A DNA stretch of 64,000 nucleotides from Bacteroidota bacterium (GTDB lineage Bacteria > Bacteroidota > Bacteroidia > Chitinophagales > Chitinophagaceae), in the NCBI GenBank assembly GCA_023423405.1, contig JAFAFR010000058.1:124001-188000 (forward strand). Direction: 5' to 3'. How positions within the stretch are numbered: the first letter of the stretch is position 1; each line of letters begins with the position of its first letter. Shown here one piece after another: positions 1 to 9,467 of this stretch. Both the position numbers and the translations under genes were made by a program. The notes under the pieces are model-generated. The model was not told the DNA's origin. It was given only the letters and a program-made list of their open reading frames with translations, and made no database searches.

Positions 1-2
1 CG

Positions 3-3000
3 CCGGAAGTGATCCTGCGCAACGAAAAACGCATGCTGCAGGAAGCGATCGATTCGCTCTTCGACAACAGCCGTAAGTCCAACGCCGTGAAGGCTGAGGG
101 CGGACGCGCGCTGAAATCGCTCAGCGATGTGCTGAAAGGAAAGCAGGGCCGTTTCCGCCAGAACCTGCTCGGTAAGCGTGTCGACTATTCCGGTCGTTCC
201 GTAATTGTGGTGGGACCCGAACTGAAAATGCACGAGTGCGGCCTGCCGAAAGACATGGCGGCTGAACTCTTCAAACCCTTTATCATCCGCAAGCTGATCG
301 AAAGGGGTATTGTAAAAACCGTTAAGAGCGCCCGTAAACTGGTTGACAAAAAAGAACCGGTGATCTGGGACATTCTTGAAAATATTCTGAAAGGACACCC
401 TGTGATGCTGAACCGTGCCCCAACGCTGCACCGTTTGTCCATCCAGGCCTTCCAGCCCAAACTGATCGAAGGAAAAGCGATCCAGTTGCACCCGCTCGTA
501 ACCACGGCCTTCAACGCCGACTTTGATGGTGACCAGATGGCCGTGCACGTGCCCCTGAGCAATGCCGCCATCCTGGAAGCGCAGTTGCTGATGCTGTCTT
601 CGCACAACATCCTCAACCCGCAGAACGGTACGCCCATCACCCTGCCTTCACAGGACATGGTGTTGGGTCTTTACTACATCACCAAGGGCAAGAAAAGCAC
701 CGATACCGAAACCGTACGCGGCGAAGGCATGACCTTCTATTCTCCCGAAGAAGTGATAATCGCTTACAACGAAGACCGCATTGACCTGCACGCGCCCATT
801 AAAGTGCGTGCCAACCTGCGCAGCAAAGAAGGCGTTCTGGAAAAGAAATTGTTAGAGACCACTGTGGGCCGCGTACTGTTCAACCAGTTCGTTCCCGTTG
901 AAGTAGGTTTTGTGAACGCGCTGCTCACGAAGAAAAGCCTGCGTGAGATCATTGGCGATATCATCAAGATCACCAACGTTCCGAAGACCGCCAAGTTCCT
1001 CGACGACATCAAGCAACTCGGATTCCGCATGGCCTTCCGCGGTGGCCTGTCGTTCAACCCGCAGGACCTTATCATCCCTGAGGTGAAGGGCGCCCTGCTC
1101 GACCAGGCGAAATCGGAAGTGGACGAAGTGTGGGACAACTACAACATGGGTCTCATTACCAACAACGAACGATACAACCAGATCGTGGACATCTGGAGCC
1201 GTGTGGATACCCGTATCACGGAGACCCTTATCCGCGAAATGCAGAACGACAAGCAGGGCTTCAACTCTGTATATATGATGCTCGACTCCGGCGCCCGTGG
1301 TTCCAAGCAGCAGGTAAAACAGTTGGCTGGTATCAGGGGTCTGATGGCCAAGCCGCGTAAGAGCGGTTCCACCGGATCCGAGATCATCGAAAACCCCATC
1401 CTTTCCAACTTCAAGGGTGGCCTGAACGTATTGGACTACTTCATCTCCACCCACGGTGCCCGTAAGGGTCTGGCTGATACCGCCCTTAAAACAGCGGATG
1501 CCGGTTACCTCACCCGCCGTCTCGTGGACGTGGCCCAGGACGTGGTGATCACCGAAGAGGATTGCGGTACCCTGCGCGGTATTGCCACCACAGCGCTGAA
1601 AGACAACGAAGACGTTATCGAACCGCTGAAAGACCGTATCGAAGGACGCAATTCACTGCACAATATTTACGACCCCCTAACCGAAGAATTGATCGTGACT
1701 GCCGGTGAAGAGATCACCGCCGACACGGCCCTGCAGATCGAAGAGGCCGGTATTGAAACAGTGGAGATCCGTTCCGTGCTCACCTGCGAAAGCAAACGCG
1801 GCGTATGCGTGAAATGTTACGGCAAAAACCTCGCTACCGGTTATACGGCACAGAACGGCGATGCAGTGGGTATCATTGCTGCACAATCCATCGGTGAACC
1901 GGGTACACAGCTTACCCTGCGTACCTTCCACGTGGGTGGTGTTGCCGGATCCGCTTCCGTAGAATCCAGCCTGCTGGCCAAGTTCGACGGAACCATCCAG
2001 TTCGATGGCCTGCGTACCGTTACCACAGAAAACGCCGAAGGCGAAAAAGTACAGGTGGTTATCGGACGTACCGGTGAGATCCGTAACATGGACGTGAAGA
2101 ACGACCGCCTGCTGAACGTGGTGAACGTGCCTTATGGTTCCACCCTGCTGGTGAAAGACGGCCAGAAAGTGGTCAAGGGTGAAGCGATCTGCACCTGGGA
2201 TCCCTACAACAACGTAGTGATCGCAGAGATCGCCGGTGCCATTAAATTCGAGAACGTAATGGAGGGCATCACCTACCGCGAAGAGGCCGACGAACAAACC
2301 GGCCACCGCGAAAAAGTGGTGATCGAAACCAAGGACAAAACCAAGATCCCGTCCCTGCTGGTAGAAGGCAAGGAAATCAAATCATACAACCTGCCCGTAG
2401 GCTCGCACATCATCATGGAAGAAGGCGATGAGGTGAAAGCCGGACAGGTGCTCGTGAAGATCCCGCGTGTGCTGGGTAAACTGCGCGATATCACCGGTGG
2501 TCTGCCGCGTGTAACCGAACTCTTCGAAGCGCGTAACCCGGGCAACCCCGCCATCGTTTCCGAGATCGACGGTGTGGTGGCTTTCGGTACCATCAAACGT
2601 GGTAACCGCGAGATCATCGTGGAGGCTCGCGACGGTGTGACCAAGAAATACCTGGTGCCGCTGACCCGCCAGATCCTGGCGCAGGACGGCGACTTCGTGA
2701 AAGCCGGTGTGGCGCTGTCCGACGGACAGATCGCACCAAGCGATATCCTCAGCATCAAAGGACCCTTTGCTGTACAGGAATACGTGGTGAACGAGATCCA
2801 GGAAGTGTACCGCCTGCAGGGTGTGCGTATCAACGACAAGCACATTGAAGTGATCGTGCGCCAGATGATGAAGAAGGTAAGCATCGTGGATCCGGGAGAT
2901 ACCAAGTTCCTGGAAGACGATACGGTAGATAAGTTCGACTTCATTGAAGAGAACGACTGGATCTTCGATAAGAAAGTGGTAACCGAACCCGGTGAAAGCA

Positions 3001-3392
3001 GCAAGATGCGCGCCGGCCAGATCGTGAGCCTGCGCGACCTGCGCGAGGAGAATTCCATCCTGCGCCGTTCCGACAAGAAGCTGGTGGAATACCGCGATGC
3101 GCAGCCCGCTACTTCGCATCCGCTGCTGCTGGGTATCACCAAGGCTTCCCTGGGTGTACAAAGCTGGATCTCTGCGGCTTCCTTCCAGGAAACCACCAAA
3201 GTGCTCAGCACGGCGGCCATCAACGGTAAAACCGACGATATGATGGGCCTGAAGGAAAACGTGATCACCGGTCACCAGATCCCTGCAGGTACAGGTTTGC
3301 GCGATTTCGAGAACATGATCGTGGGCAGCAAGGAGGAATACGAATTGCTCCAGACCACCCGCGAAGCCATGAACTTCGACGACGAAGAATAG
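3..3392 (+). CDS. rpoC: DNA-directed RNA polymerase subunit beta' (5'-truncated by window)
   Basis: This is the largest subunit of RNA polymerase and carries the active-site magnesium loop. The frame is open from the first bases, so the N-terminal part (roughly 300 residues by comparison with the family) lies outside the window. The absolutely conserved NADFDGDQ metal-binding motif is at 513-536. A later cysteine cluster ([11 protein letters not shown]) near 1788-1820 is the C-terminal zinc site of bacterial beta' subunits. The C-terminus runs through the usual [15 protein letters not shown] and [20 protein letters not shown] regions to an acidic tail. A strong hairpin follows the stop, so this is probably the last gene of its operon. 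Nothing is unusual apart from the truncation. Confidence 0.98.
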   Translation, partial: PEVILRNEKRMLQEAIDSLFDNSRKSNAVKAEGGRALKSLSDVLKGKQGRFRQNLLGKRVDYSGRSVIVVGPELKMHECGLPKDMAAELFKPFIIRKLIERGIVKTVKSARKLVDKKEPVIWDILENILKGHPVMLNRAPTLHRLSIQAFQPKLIEGKAIQLHPLVTTAFNADFDGDQMAVHVPLSNAAILEAQLLMLSSHNILNPQNGTPITLPSQDMVLGLYYITKGKKSTDTETVRGEGMTFYSPEEVIIAYNEDRIDLHAPIKVRANLRSKEGVLEKKLLETTVGRVLFNQFVPVEVGFVNALLTKKSLREIIGDIIKITNVPKTAKFLDDIKQLGFRMAFRGGLSFNPQDLIIPEVKGALLDQAKSEVDEVWDNYNMGLITNNERYNQIVDIWSRVDTRITETLIREMQNDKQGFNSVYMMLDSGARGSKQQVKQLAGIRGLMAKPRKSGSTGSEIIENPILSNFKGGLNVLDYFISTHGARKGLADTALKTADAGYLTRRLVDVAQDVVITEEDCGTLRGIATTALKDNEDVIEPLKDRIEGRNSLHNIYDPLTEELIVTAGEEITADTALQIEEAGIETVEIRSVLTCESKRGVCVKCYGKNLATGYTAQNGDAVGIIAAQSIGEPGTQLTLRTFHVGGVAGSASVESSLLAKFDGTIQFDGLRTVTTENAEGEKVQVVIGRTGEIRNMDVKNDRLLNVVNVPYGSTLLVKDGQKVVKGEAICTWDPYNNVVIAEIAGAIKFENVMEGITYREEADEQTGHREKVVIETKDKTKIPSLLVEGKEIKSYNLPVGSHIIMEEGDEVKAGQVLVKIPRVLGKLRDITGGLPRVTELFEARNPGNPAIVSEIDGVVAFGTIKRGNREIIVEARDGVTKKYLVPLTRQILAQDGDFVKAGVALSDGQIAPSDILSIKGPFAVQEYVVNEIQEVYRLQGVRINDKHIEVIVRQMMKKVSIVDPGDTKFLEDDTVDKFDFIEENDWIFDKKVVTEPGESSKMRAGQIVSLRDLREENSILRRSDKKLVEYRDAQPATSHPLLLGITKASLGVQSWISAASFQETTKVLSTAAINGKTDDMMGLKENVITGHQIPAGTGLRDFENMIVGSKEEYELLQTTREAMNFDDEE

Positions 3393-3415
3393 ATCTGTTA
3401 AAAATTTCAAATACG

Positions 3416-3443
3416 GAGGCCGCCCCGGTTCAGGGGCGGCCTC
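3416..3443 (+). terminator. hairpin terminator after rpoC
   Basis: A perfect 11-bp stem (3416-3426 with 3433-3443) encloses a 6-base loop, starting 24 bases after the rpoC stop. The stem is GC-rich, but no clear T-run follows, so termination may be less efficient than at a classical intrinsic terminator. It is positioned to end the rpoC transcript. Confidence 0.7.
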
Positions 3444-3529
3444 ATTGTATGAAACATCGTTAAAATTCCCGGTTGATACTGGGCCAATCTCCCGAAACCC
3501 CTTAATTTGCTATTTACAAATCAATTTTC

Positions 3530-4123
3530 ATGAAGCAACTCTCCTTAGTGCTCAGTATCCTTGCCCTGGCGGTCAGCGGGTTCCTGCTGGCAAAACAAAT
3601 GGGTTCCGGTAAGAAGAACGATCCTCCCAAACCTGCTGCGGCCGACGGAGTGGATGCACAACCGACCACCTTTCGCATTGCTTATTTTGACATCGATTCC
3701 CTGCAGAACAAATACGAATATTTCAAGGATGCCCTGGCCGAGCTGAAAGTGAAGGAAGAGGCCATGAACAATGAGCTCAGCAGCATGGAGCGCAACTACC
3801 AGAAAAAAATAGGAGAGTGGCAGAAAAAAGGCGCTACCATGAGCCAGTCGGAGGCCGACGCCGTTCAGCGGGAGTATGCGCAGATGCAGCAGACCTACCA
3901 GCAGCGCAAGTTCAGCCTGGAGCAGCAGCTCGAGAACCTGAAAATGGATTACAAAAAGAACATCAAGTCGAAGATCGAAACCTTCCTGAAAGATTTCAAC
4001 CGCGACAACAAGTATTCGCTCATCATTTCCTATGAACCCGAGCTGATCTTTTACAAAGACACCACTTATAATATCACCGACCAGTTGATCCAGGGACTGA
4101 ACGCCGAGTACAAGAAGAAATAG
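3530..4123 (+). CDS. OmpH/Skp family periplasmic chaperone
   Basis: The 197-residue protein starts with a hydrophobic segment (about residues 5-22) that is either a signal peptide or a membrane anchor. A lysine-rich linker follows, then the OmpH/Skp beginning (IAYFDIDSLQNKYEYFKDAL). The middle (about 75-150) is a long charged Gln/Glu/Lys helix expected to form the coiled-coil tentacles of Skp. The C-terminal strand region ends in KKK. Skp-like proteins hold unfolded outer-membrane proteins in the periplasm. The gene lies 32 bases upstream of an APC permease and may be cotranscribed with it. The family assignment is secure; whether the N-terminus is cleaved is not clear. Confidence 0.88.
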   Translation: MKQLSLVLSILALAVSGFLLAKQMGSGKKNDPPKPAAADGVDAQPTTFRIAYFDIDSLQNKYEYFKDALAELKVKEEAMNNELSSMERNYQKKIGEWQKKGATMSQSEADAVQREYAQMQQTYQQRKFSLEQQLENLKMDYKKNIKSKIETFLKDFNRDNKYSLIISYEPELIFYKDTTYNITDQLIQGLNAEYKKK

Positions 4124-4155
4124 GACCAACGGGCAGCCAAAACCAAACACACTGC

Positions 4156-5616
4156 ATGTCTAACGCCACTGCATCGGGCTCTTTCAAGCCGACGCTGGGA
4201 TTGCTGGATGCTACCATGGTGGTAGCGGGATCCATGATCGGTTCCGGTATTTTCATTGTAAGCGCCGATATCACCCGCAATGTGGGCAGCGCCGGCTGGC
4301 TGATCTTCATCTGGCTGCTTACGGGTTTCATGACACTGACCGCCGCCCTCAGCTATGGGGAACTGAGCGCCATGTATCCCAAAGCCGGCGGACAATATGT
4401 TTATCTCAAAGAAGCCTACAACCCACTCGTAGGCTTTTTATATGGGTGGAGTTTTTTCGCCGTGATCCAAACCGGCACCATTGCCGCTGTGGGCGTGGCT
4501 TTTTCAAAATTTGCCGCCTACATTTTTCCCGCGCTCAGCGAAAAGCACATCCTGCTCGACCTGGTGTACATCAAAATTTCCGCGGCACAACTGGTATCCA
4601 TTGTGCTGGTGGTGTTACTCACGTATATCAATACCCGCGGCGTAAAGGAAGGCAAGCTGATCCAGACCAGTTTTACGCTGGCCAAACTGCTGGCACTTTT
4701 CGGCCTCATCATTTTCGGTTTCCTGCTGGGCGCCAAAGCGGGCATCTGGGAAGCCAACTGGGCCAATGCCTGGGATTTTGGCCGGTTGAATAAAACCGAG
4801 GGCGGATCGGAACTGGTATTCCTGGGAGAAGCGATCGAAAAAACGCCTTACCTGGGATGGGGCGCCATCATTGGCGCCATCGCCACGGCGATGGTGGGAT
4901 CGCTGTTCAGCAGCGATGCCTGGAACAATGTTACCTTTATTGCCGGTGAGATCAAAAGGCCGGAACGGAATATAGGACTGAGTCTTTTTTTCGGTACCCT
5001 GATCGTGACCGTTGTATATGCCTGCGCCAACCTCATGTACACCGCCGTGCTGCCGCTGAACGAGATCGCATTCGCAGAAAGCGACCGGGTGGCGGTGGCC
5101 GCTTCGCAGAATATTTTTGGATCAGCCGGCACCATCGTGATCGCCGTTATGATCATGATCTCTACTTTTGGCTGCAACAACGGGCTGATCCTTTCAGGAG
5201 CGCGGGTGTATTATACCATGGCAAAGGACGGCCTATTCTTTCGCCAGGTAGGCAACCTCAATGCCAACGGCGTGCCGGCAAAAGGACTCTGGATCCAGTG
5301 CATCTGGGCCTGTGTGCTTTGCCTCAGCGGCAAATACGGCGACCTGCTCGATTACGTGGTATTCGTGGTGCTGATCTTTTACATCCTCACCATCCTGGGC
5401 ATTTTCCGCCTGCGCCGCAAACGCCCGGAGGCCGAACGTCCTTATAAGGCTTTCGGGTACCCGGTATTGCCTGCCCTGTATGTGCTGCTGGCGTCGTCGA
5501 TCTGCATTGCCCTTCTGTTCTACAAACCTACCTTTGCTTCTTTCGGCCTGCTGATTGTGTTGCTGGGCATACCGGTGTACTACATGGCAGTTGCCAGCAA
5601 AAAGGATCAAACCTAA
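4156..5616 (+). CDS. APC superfamily amino acid permease
   Basis: This 486-residue inner-membrane protein has about twelve hydrophobic segments. The first helix carries the APC signature GSMIGSGIFIVSADI, and the second ends in GELSAMYPKAGGQYVYLKEA, typical of amino acid/polyamine/organocation permeases related to the LAT/YhdG group. Such proteins exchange or co-transport amino acids. The C-terminal half keeps the FSSDAWNNVTFIAGEIKRPERN loop of the family. The substrate cannot be read from the sequence. The start at 4156 is an ATG. Nine bases separate its stop from rfaE1, so cotranscription is likely. Confidence 0.9.
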   Translation: MSNATASGSFKPTLGLLDATMVVAGSMIGSGIFIVSADITRNVGSAGWLIFIWLLTGFMTLTAALSYGELSAMYPKAGGQYVYLKEAYNPLVGFLYGWSFFAVIQTGTIAAVGVAFSKFAAYIFPALSEKHILLDLVYIKISAAQLVSIVLVVLLTYINTRGVKEGKLIQTSFTLAKLLALFGLIIFGFLLGAKAGIWEANWANAWDFGRLNKTEGGSELVFLGEAIEKTPYLGWGAIIGAIATAMVGSLFSSDAWNNVTFIAGEIKRPERNIGLSLFFGTLIVTVVYACANLMYTAVLPLNEIAFAESDRVAVAASQNIFGSAGTIVIAVMIMISTFGCNNGLILSGARVYYTMAKDGLFFRQVGNLNANGVPAKGLWIQCIWACVLCLSGKYGDLLDYVVFVVLIFYILTILGIFRLRRKRPEAERPYKAFGYPVLPALYVLLASSICIALLFYKPTFASFGLLIVLLGIPVYYMAVASKKDQT

Positions 5617-5625
5617 AGTAAGCGT

Positions 5626-6618
5626 ATGGATTTTGATGCACTCTTCGCGTCCTTCCGCCAGGTGAAAGTGGGTGTTATCGGAGACGTAATGCTCGATACC
5701 TATTGGTGGGGAGAAGTGGAAAGGATTTCGCCGGAAGCGCCGGTGCCGGTGGTGGCCCTGCAGCGCAACGAGCACCGCATTGGCGGCGCGGGCAACGTGG
5801 CGCTGAACCTCGTGGCCATGGGTGCGCCCGTAACGGTTTTTTCGGTACTGGGACAGGATGCCAATGGCGAGGAACTGAGCCGCCTGCTGCGCGAAAGCGG
5901 CGTGGATACTTCCTACCTTGTTTTCAGCGACGAGCGAAAAACCACCAGCAAAACCAGGATCATCAGCCGCAACCAGCAGATGATGCGGCTCGACAGCGAA
6001 ACCATTCGCGATATAACAGCAGCGCTGGAAGATGCCCTGTATGAAAAACTGCGCAGCTATATCGAAAATGAAAAGCCGGCCGTACTCATTTTTGAAGATT
6101 ACAACAAGGGCGTGCTTACCGAAAACCTGATCGGGAAACTGGTAAGGCTTTGCCGCGAGAATGGTGTCATCACTACGGTTGACCCCAAGAAGAAGAATTT
6201 TTTCGCCTACAGCGGCGTGGATATTTTCAAACCCAACCTGAAAGAAGTAAGGGAAGGACTGAATATTCCACTGGACAAGGTGAACCTGGAAGAAATGGAA
6301 AGAGTGCATACCCTGCTGGAAGCGCGCATGCGGCACCAGGTCTCTTTCATCACCCTTTCTGAAAAGGGGGTGTTCTACCAGTCGGGTAATGCCAGCGGCA
6401 TCATTCCCTCGCACCTGCGCAATATTGCCGATGTATCGGGCGCGGGCGATACGGTGATCGCCATCGCCTCGCTGGTGTATGCGGCAACCGGCAATCTTTC
6501 GCTGTTTGCGGAGATCGCCAATATTGCAGGCGGACTGGTTTGCGAGGAAGTAGGAACGGCGGCGATCCGCCCCGAGCGCCTGCTGGCCGAGTGCAGGGAG
6601 TTGCTGGGAAAACGCTGA
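5626..6618 (+). CDS. rfaE1: D-glycero-beta-D-manno-heptose-7-phosphate kinase (PfkB/RfaE domain I)
   Basis: A 330-residue PfkB-family sugar kinase matching only the kinase half of HldE/RfaE. The N-terminus VKVGVIGDVMLDTYWWGEV and RISPEAPVPV are typical of RfaE domain I. The C-terminal DVSGAGDTVIAIASL is the PfkB anion-hole/catalytic-Asp signature. It would phosphorylate heptose-7-phosphate to the 1,7-bisphosphate during ADP-heptose synthesis for LPS. The adenylyltransferase half is absent here, as is common in Bacteroidota where the two activities are separate genes. Its stop TGA abuts the stop of the convergent DUF4230 gene, forming TGATCA. Confidence 0.9.
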   Translation: MDFDALFASFRQVKVGVIGDVMLDTYWWGEVERISPEAPVPVVALQRNEHRIGGAGNVALNLVAMGAPVTVFSVLGQDANGEELSRLLRESGVDTSYLVFSDERKTTSKTRIISRNQQMMRLDSETIRDITAALEDALYEKLRSYIENEKPAVLIFEDYNKGVLTENLIGKLVRLCRENGVITTVDPKKKNFFAYSGVDIFKPNLKEVREGLNIPLDKVNLEEMERVHTLLEARMRHQVSFITLSEKGVFYQSGNASGIIPSHLRNIADVSGAGDTVIAIASLVYAATGNLSLFAEIANIAGGLVCEEVGTAAIRPERLLAECRELLGKR

Positions 6619-7251
6619 TCAGCGTGTACTCAATACCGTTATTTTCTTAAAGCCCATTGTTTTGAGGAAGTTCTCCATCAGCAGCAGGGAGCGCTGGTTG
6701 GCCCTTTCTGCGAGCCTTTTTTCATGGGCGCGCGCCACCAGTTTTTCGCGGGCCTTTCCTTTCAGCGCCGTTACTTCCTGCGGTGTCCAGACGCCTTCTT
6801 CAATAAAAGTAGTGGTGCCCAAAGGATTGATCTGCACTTCCAGTATGGCGGCAGCGGGCAGGGTGACGGATACGGAATCGCCGCTGACGAATACCTGGTT
6901 GCCGGTCAGCGCCTTCAGTTCGGTGCCCAGTAAAAGTTCTCCTTTCACCACCAGCACCAGCCTGTCCAAACCCGTGGGGTGGAGCGGGTGAAAGATCTCC
7001 ACCAGTTTCTGCGTGGCATTGCCCGAAGCGGGTTTGAGAGCGCTCACTACTACTTCGTCCTGCGCGTTGAGGGAAATGAGCTGGCCAATCTGCCGGATCT
7101 CTTTTACCAGCATGGGTGTGTTTTCAATCAGCACTTCTTTGGGTTGCAGCCAGCCAAAAGGTGAAGGCAGCCAGCCTTTGCGCGACAGCAGCCACCAGCA
7201 ACACAGGACCGCCAGCACGAGGAACAACAATCGTATCAGTTTGCGGGTCAT
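6619..7251 (-). CDS. DUF4230 domain protein, membrane-anchored
   Basis: A 210-residue protein with an N-terminal hydrophobic anchor (about residues 6-22) and a DUF4230-type body of alternating beta strands (VVVSALKPASG, LLGTELKAL) ending in an amphipathic helix and FKKITVLSTR. The function of DUF4230 is unknown; these proteins are common in Bacteroidota envelopes. It overlaps the upstream DUF4230 gene by four bases (ATGA at 7248-7251), so the two are translationally coupled. The two are divergent paralogs of similar layout. Confidence 0.8.
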   Translation of the reverse strand: MTRKLIRLLFLVLAVLCCWWLLSRKGWLPSPFGWLQPKEVLIENTPMLVKEIRQIGQLISLNAQDEVVVSALKPASGNATQKLVEIFHPLHPTGLDRLVLVVKGELLLGTELKALTGNQVFVSGDSVSVTLPAAAILEVQINPLGTTTFIEEGVWTPQEVTALKGKAREKLVARAHEKRLAERANQRSLLLMENFLKTMGFKKITVLSTR

Positions 7252-7808
7252 GGGAGTTGCGGATTTTGACTGAATCGAATATCGACCTGTTCATAACCTG
7301 CCTGCTGCAGGAAGCCGGTGAGCAGGAGCCGGGTGTTTTTTTCTGTTTCGGTGAAAATGCCGGTGGCGGCGGCGTCGCGGCGGATCTGCGTTTCGGCCTG
7401 CGCCAGCAGCGCATCACGGTCGGCATTGCTGAAGGGGTCGCGCAGGATGCCGGTTTCTTCGTATTCCACTTTCACTTTTTCGGGCGCCAGGTTGAGCGAA
7501 ATGAGTTTGGGCGGCGGCAGGTAGAGTGTAATGTTCTTCCCGTTCACTACCACGTCTTCCGGTTGTATGGCCGAGAGGTCGATGCCGGCTTTGAGCACGG
7601 CTTCCACGGAAATGAGGATCTTTCTTTCCCCGACCTTGTACCAGGTTTTGTCGTCGCTGGCCCTCACTATTTTGGTGATATGGTATTCGGTGGTGGCAAG
7701 GTCGCTCCTGTCGCGGATCTGCAGCACCTGCTGCGCGGGCGGACGTTTGCCGTGGCAGGCGGCCAGCAGCAGGAGAAGCGCGTAAGCATAGTGCCTAAAA
7801 TTCAGCAT
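7248..7808 (-). CDS. DUF4230 domain lipoprotein
   Basis: A 186-residue protein whose N-terminus has a hydrophobic run followed by LLAACHGK, a convincing lipobox, so it is probably a lipid-anchored periplasmic or outer-membrane protein. The body (IRDRSDLATTEYHITKIV, GIDLSAIQPEDVVV, ITLYLPPPKL) matches the DUF4230 pattern. It is coupled to a second DUF4230 gene and divergent from ispD, with only 11 bases between the two start codons. No biochemical role can be assigned. The ATG at 7808 is chosen because it places the lipobox cysteine at about residue 19. Confidence 0.8.
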   Translation of the reverse strand: MLNFRHYAYALLLLLAACHGKRPPAQQVLQIRDRSDLATTEYHITKIVRASDDKTWYKVGERKILISVEAVLKAGIDLSAIQPEDVVVNGKNITLYLPPPKLISLNLAPEKVKVEYEETGILRDPFSNADRDALLAQAETQIRRDAAATGIFTETEKNTRLLLTGFLQQAGYEQVDIRFSQNPQLP

Positions 7809-7818
7809 ATTTGCAAAT
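7809..7818. promoter_or_regulatory. 10-bp palindrome between divergent DUF4230 and ispD starts
   Basis: ATTTGCAAAT is a perfect palindrome filling almost the whole 11-base gap between the ATG at 7808 (minus) and the ATG at 7820 (plus). On the plus strand CATATTTGC (7806-7814) is one mismatch from the Bacteroidota -7 box TAnnTTTGC, which would place the transcription start at or next to the ispD ATG. A promoter role is inference. Confidence 0.35.
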
Positions 7819-7819
7819 T

Positions 7820-8500
7820 ATGGAAAAATATGCGGTAGTGGTGGCGGGTGGTTCGGGGCTGCGGATGCGGACGGCCGTACCCAAGCAGTTCCTGGAACTG
7901 AGGGGCCGGCCGGTGATCTGGTATACCCTCAATGCTTTTCTCGACAGTTATCCCGATATGCAGATCATCCTGGTATTGCCCGAGCAATACCTTGAGAGGG
8001 GAAAAGAGATATTGCGCGATACCTACGATCCTCATCGCATATGGATGACCGTTGGTGGCGAGACCCGTTTCCATTCCGTAAGGAACGGGTTGCGGCATAT
8101 CCGGAAACATTCCATTGTTTTTGTACACGATGGCGTTCGCTGCCTGCTGACGCCGGAGTTGATCCGGCGCTGTTATAAAGAGGCGGTGGATAAGGGCAAT
8201 GCCATTCCTGCCACCACGGCCGTGGATACCATCCGCATTGAACACCTCAATGGCAGCGAGCAGATCGACCGCAACCGGGTGAAGATCATCCAAACACCGC
8301 AAACCTTTTTTTCGGAGATCATCAAGTCGGCATTTGAGCAGGATTTCCATGAATCCTTTACAGATGAGGCTTCGGTGGTAGAGAAGCTGGGTGTGAAGAT
8401 CCACCTCATTGAGGGTGAGATCACCAATGTTAAGATCACGCGGCCGCTGGACCTCCTGATAGCGGAAAAAGTGCTGGAAGAAAGGGAAATGGGCATTTAA
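7820..8500 (+). CDS. ispD: 2-C-methyl-D-erythritol 4-phosphate cytidylyltransferase
   Basis: This enzyme couples MEP to CTP in the non-mevalonate isoprenoid pathway. The N-terminus AVVVAGGSGLRM is the nucleotide-binding loop, followed by the conserved PKQFLEL lysine motif. FVHDGVR and DEASVVE are further IspD motifs. The product is 226 residues, normal for the family. I use the ATG at 7820 and not the in-frame TTG at 7811, which lies inside the intergenic palindrome. The neighbouring minus-strand gene starts only 11 bases away, so its promoter must be very short or lie within the DUF4230 coding region. Confidence 0.92.
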   Translation: MEKYAVVVAGGSGLRMRTAVPKQFLELRGRPVIWYTLNAFLDSYPDMQIILVLPEQYLERGKEILRDTYDPHRIWMTVGGETRFHSVRNGLRHIRKHSIVFVHDGVRCLLTPELIRRCYKEAVDKGNAIPATTAVDTIRIEHLNGSEQIDRNRVKIIQTPQTFFSEIIKSAFEQDFHESFTDEASVVEKLGVKIHLIEGEITNVKITRPLDLLIAEKVLEEREMGI

Positions 8501-8534
8501 AGAGTTGCTGCGAACACTGCAGGGCCGGCCGGGT

Positions 8535-9467
8535 TTATTGTTTCAGCAGGCGCAGCGGCCAGGGCAGGCGGTTAAAATGCCACTCAGGGTAAGCGATTGC
8601 CTGCGGACCGAATTTGGCGTAGAACTGCGCCACCGAAGGAATATCGGATCCCTCAAAATCAAACACCATACCGGTGCCGGCGAAACGGTTCACCACTTCG
8701 CTTAGCAGGAAGTAAATGGCATTGTGTTTTCTGCCCGCGGCGCTGGGCGCCCCCAGTATATAGGTCAATCGCCGCTTGTCTTTCAGAAAAGCGCCTGCAC
8801 CCATCCAGTCTCCCTTAGGGTCACGAATGCCGTAGCAAACCGTTTCGGGTAGGGATGACCGTTGACGGAACCAGCGCAGCAACGCTTCGTAGTCGCGGTT
8901 GCCGACAGAAGGATTCAAACTGCCATAACTTTCCCGGAACAGTTCCACCAGCAGGGAAGGATCTAGTGTTTCGGTGAGTTGCAGGCCGGCTTTCCGGGCC
9001 TGGCGGATATTTTTGGCGGCATCGCGGTTAAAGGAGGCCTGCAGGGTTGGCGCATCTTCGGTTAGTGGTAAGAGGTAGTTGGTCCTTTGCCGCCATTGCC
9101 CTCCGGCCTGGGGCAGGGCCGGATTTCCTTCGTTAAAAGTGTAGGTGCCGTAGCGGAAGTGGCGGCCCAGTTCGCGCAGGAAATCGCCGGCCATGGCAGC
9201 GGTAACCGGGGCGGGGCCAATGATGCCACATTGTGGCAGAAAGGCCGGCTGGTAAAGATAGGAGATGCCCCAGGCCCTTCGCCAGGGCAGGGGCATAACC
9301 GCTTCATAGTTGTTCAGCACCAGCGCATCCCAGCGTGGACAGAGGGTGTCGAGATAGCAATAGTAATGATAAGGCATGCCATTGGGAGCGGCGGCGATGC
9401 TGGCGTCCCAGGCAGTGGCGTTTATAGCTGACCGTTGGATGTATCGTATGGATGGCGCCGTGTGCAT
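8535..9467 (-). CDS. FemAB/GNAT-like acyltransferase
   Basis: A 310-residue protein resembling FemAB-type or BioF2-like GNAT enzymes. Features include PNGMPYHYYCYLDTLCPRWDALV near the N-terminus, a conserved aromatic patch (WRRAWGISYLYQPAFLPQCG), and the second GNAT half with GAGAFLKDKRRLTYILGAPS and FDFEGSDIPSVAQFYAKFG. In related families this fold transfers amino acids or acyl groups to cell-wall or polysaccharide precursors. It is the last gene of a four-gene minus-strand operon with a glycosyl-phosphate transferase, fitting a polysaccharide-modifying role, which is inference. The start ATG follows the M1 peptidase stop with no spacer (TGAATG). Confidence 0.7.
   Translation of the reverse strand: MHTAPSIRYIQRSAINATAWDASIAAAPNGMPYHYYCYLDTLCPRWDALVLNNYEAVMPLPWRRAWGISYLYQPAFLPQCGIIGPAPVTAAMAGDFLRELGRHFRYGTYTFNEGNPALPQAGGQWRQRTNYLLPLTEDAPTLQASFNRDAAKNIRQARKAGLQLTETLDPSLLVELFRESYGSLNPSVGNRDYEALLRWFRQRSSLPETVCYGIRDPKGDWMGAGAFLKDKRRLTYILGAPSAAGRKHNAIYFLLSEVVNRFAGTGMVFDFEGSDIPSVAQFYAKFGPQAIAYPEWHFNRLPWPLRLLKQ

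Noticed and set aside
6616..6621. TGATCA palindrome as a regulatory site
   Set aside because: It is formed simply by two abutting convergent stop codons.
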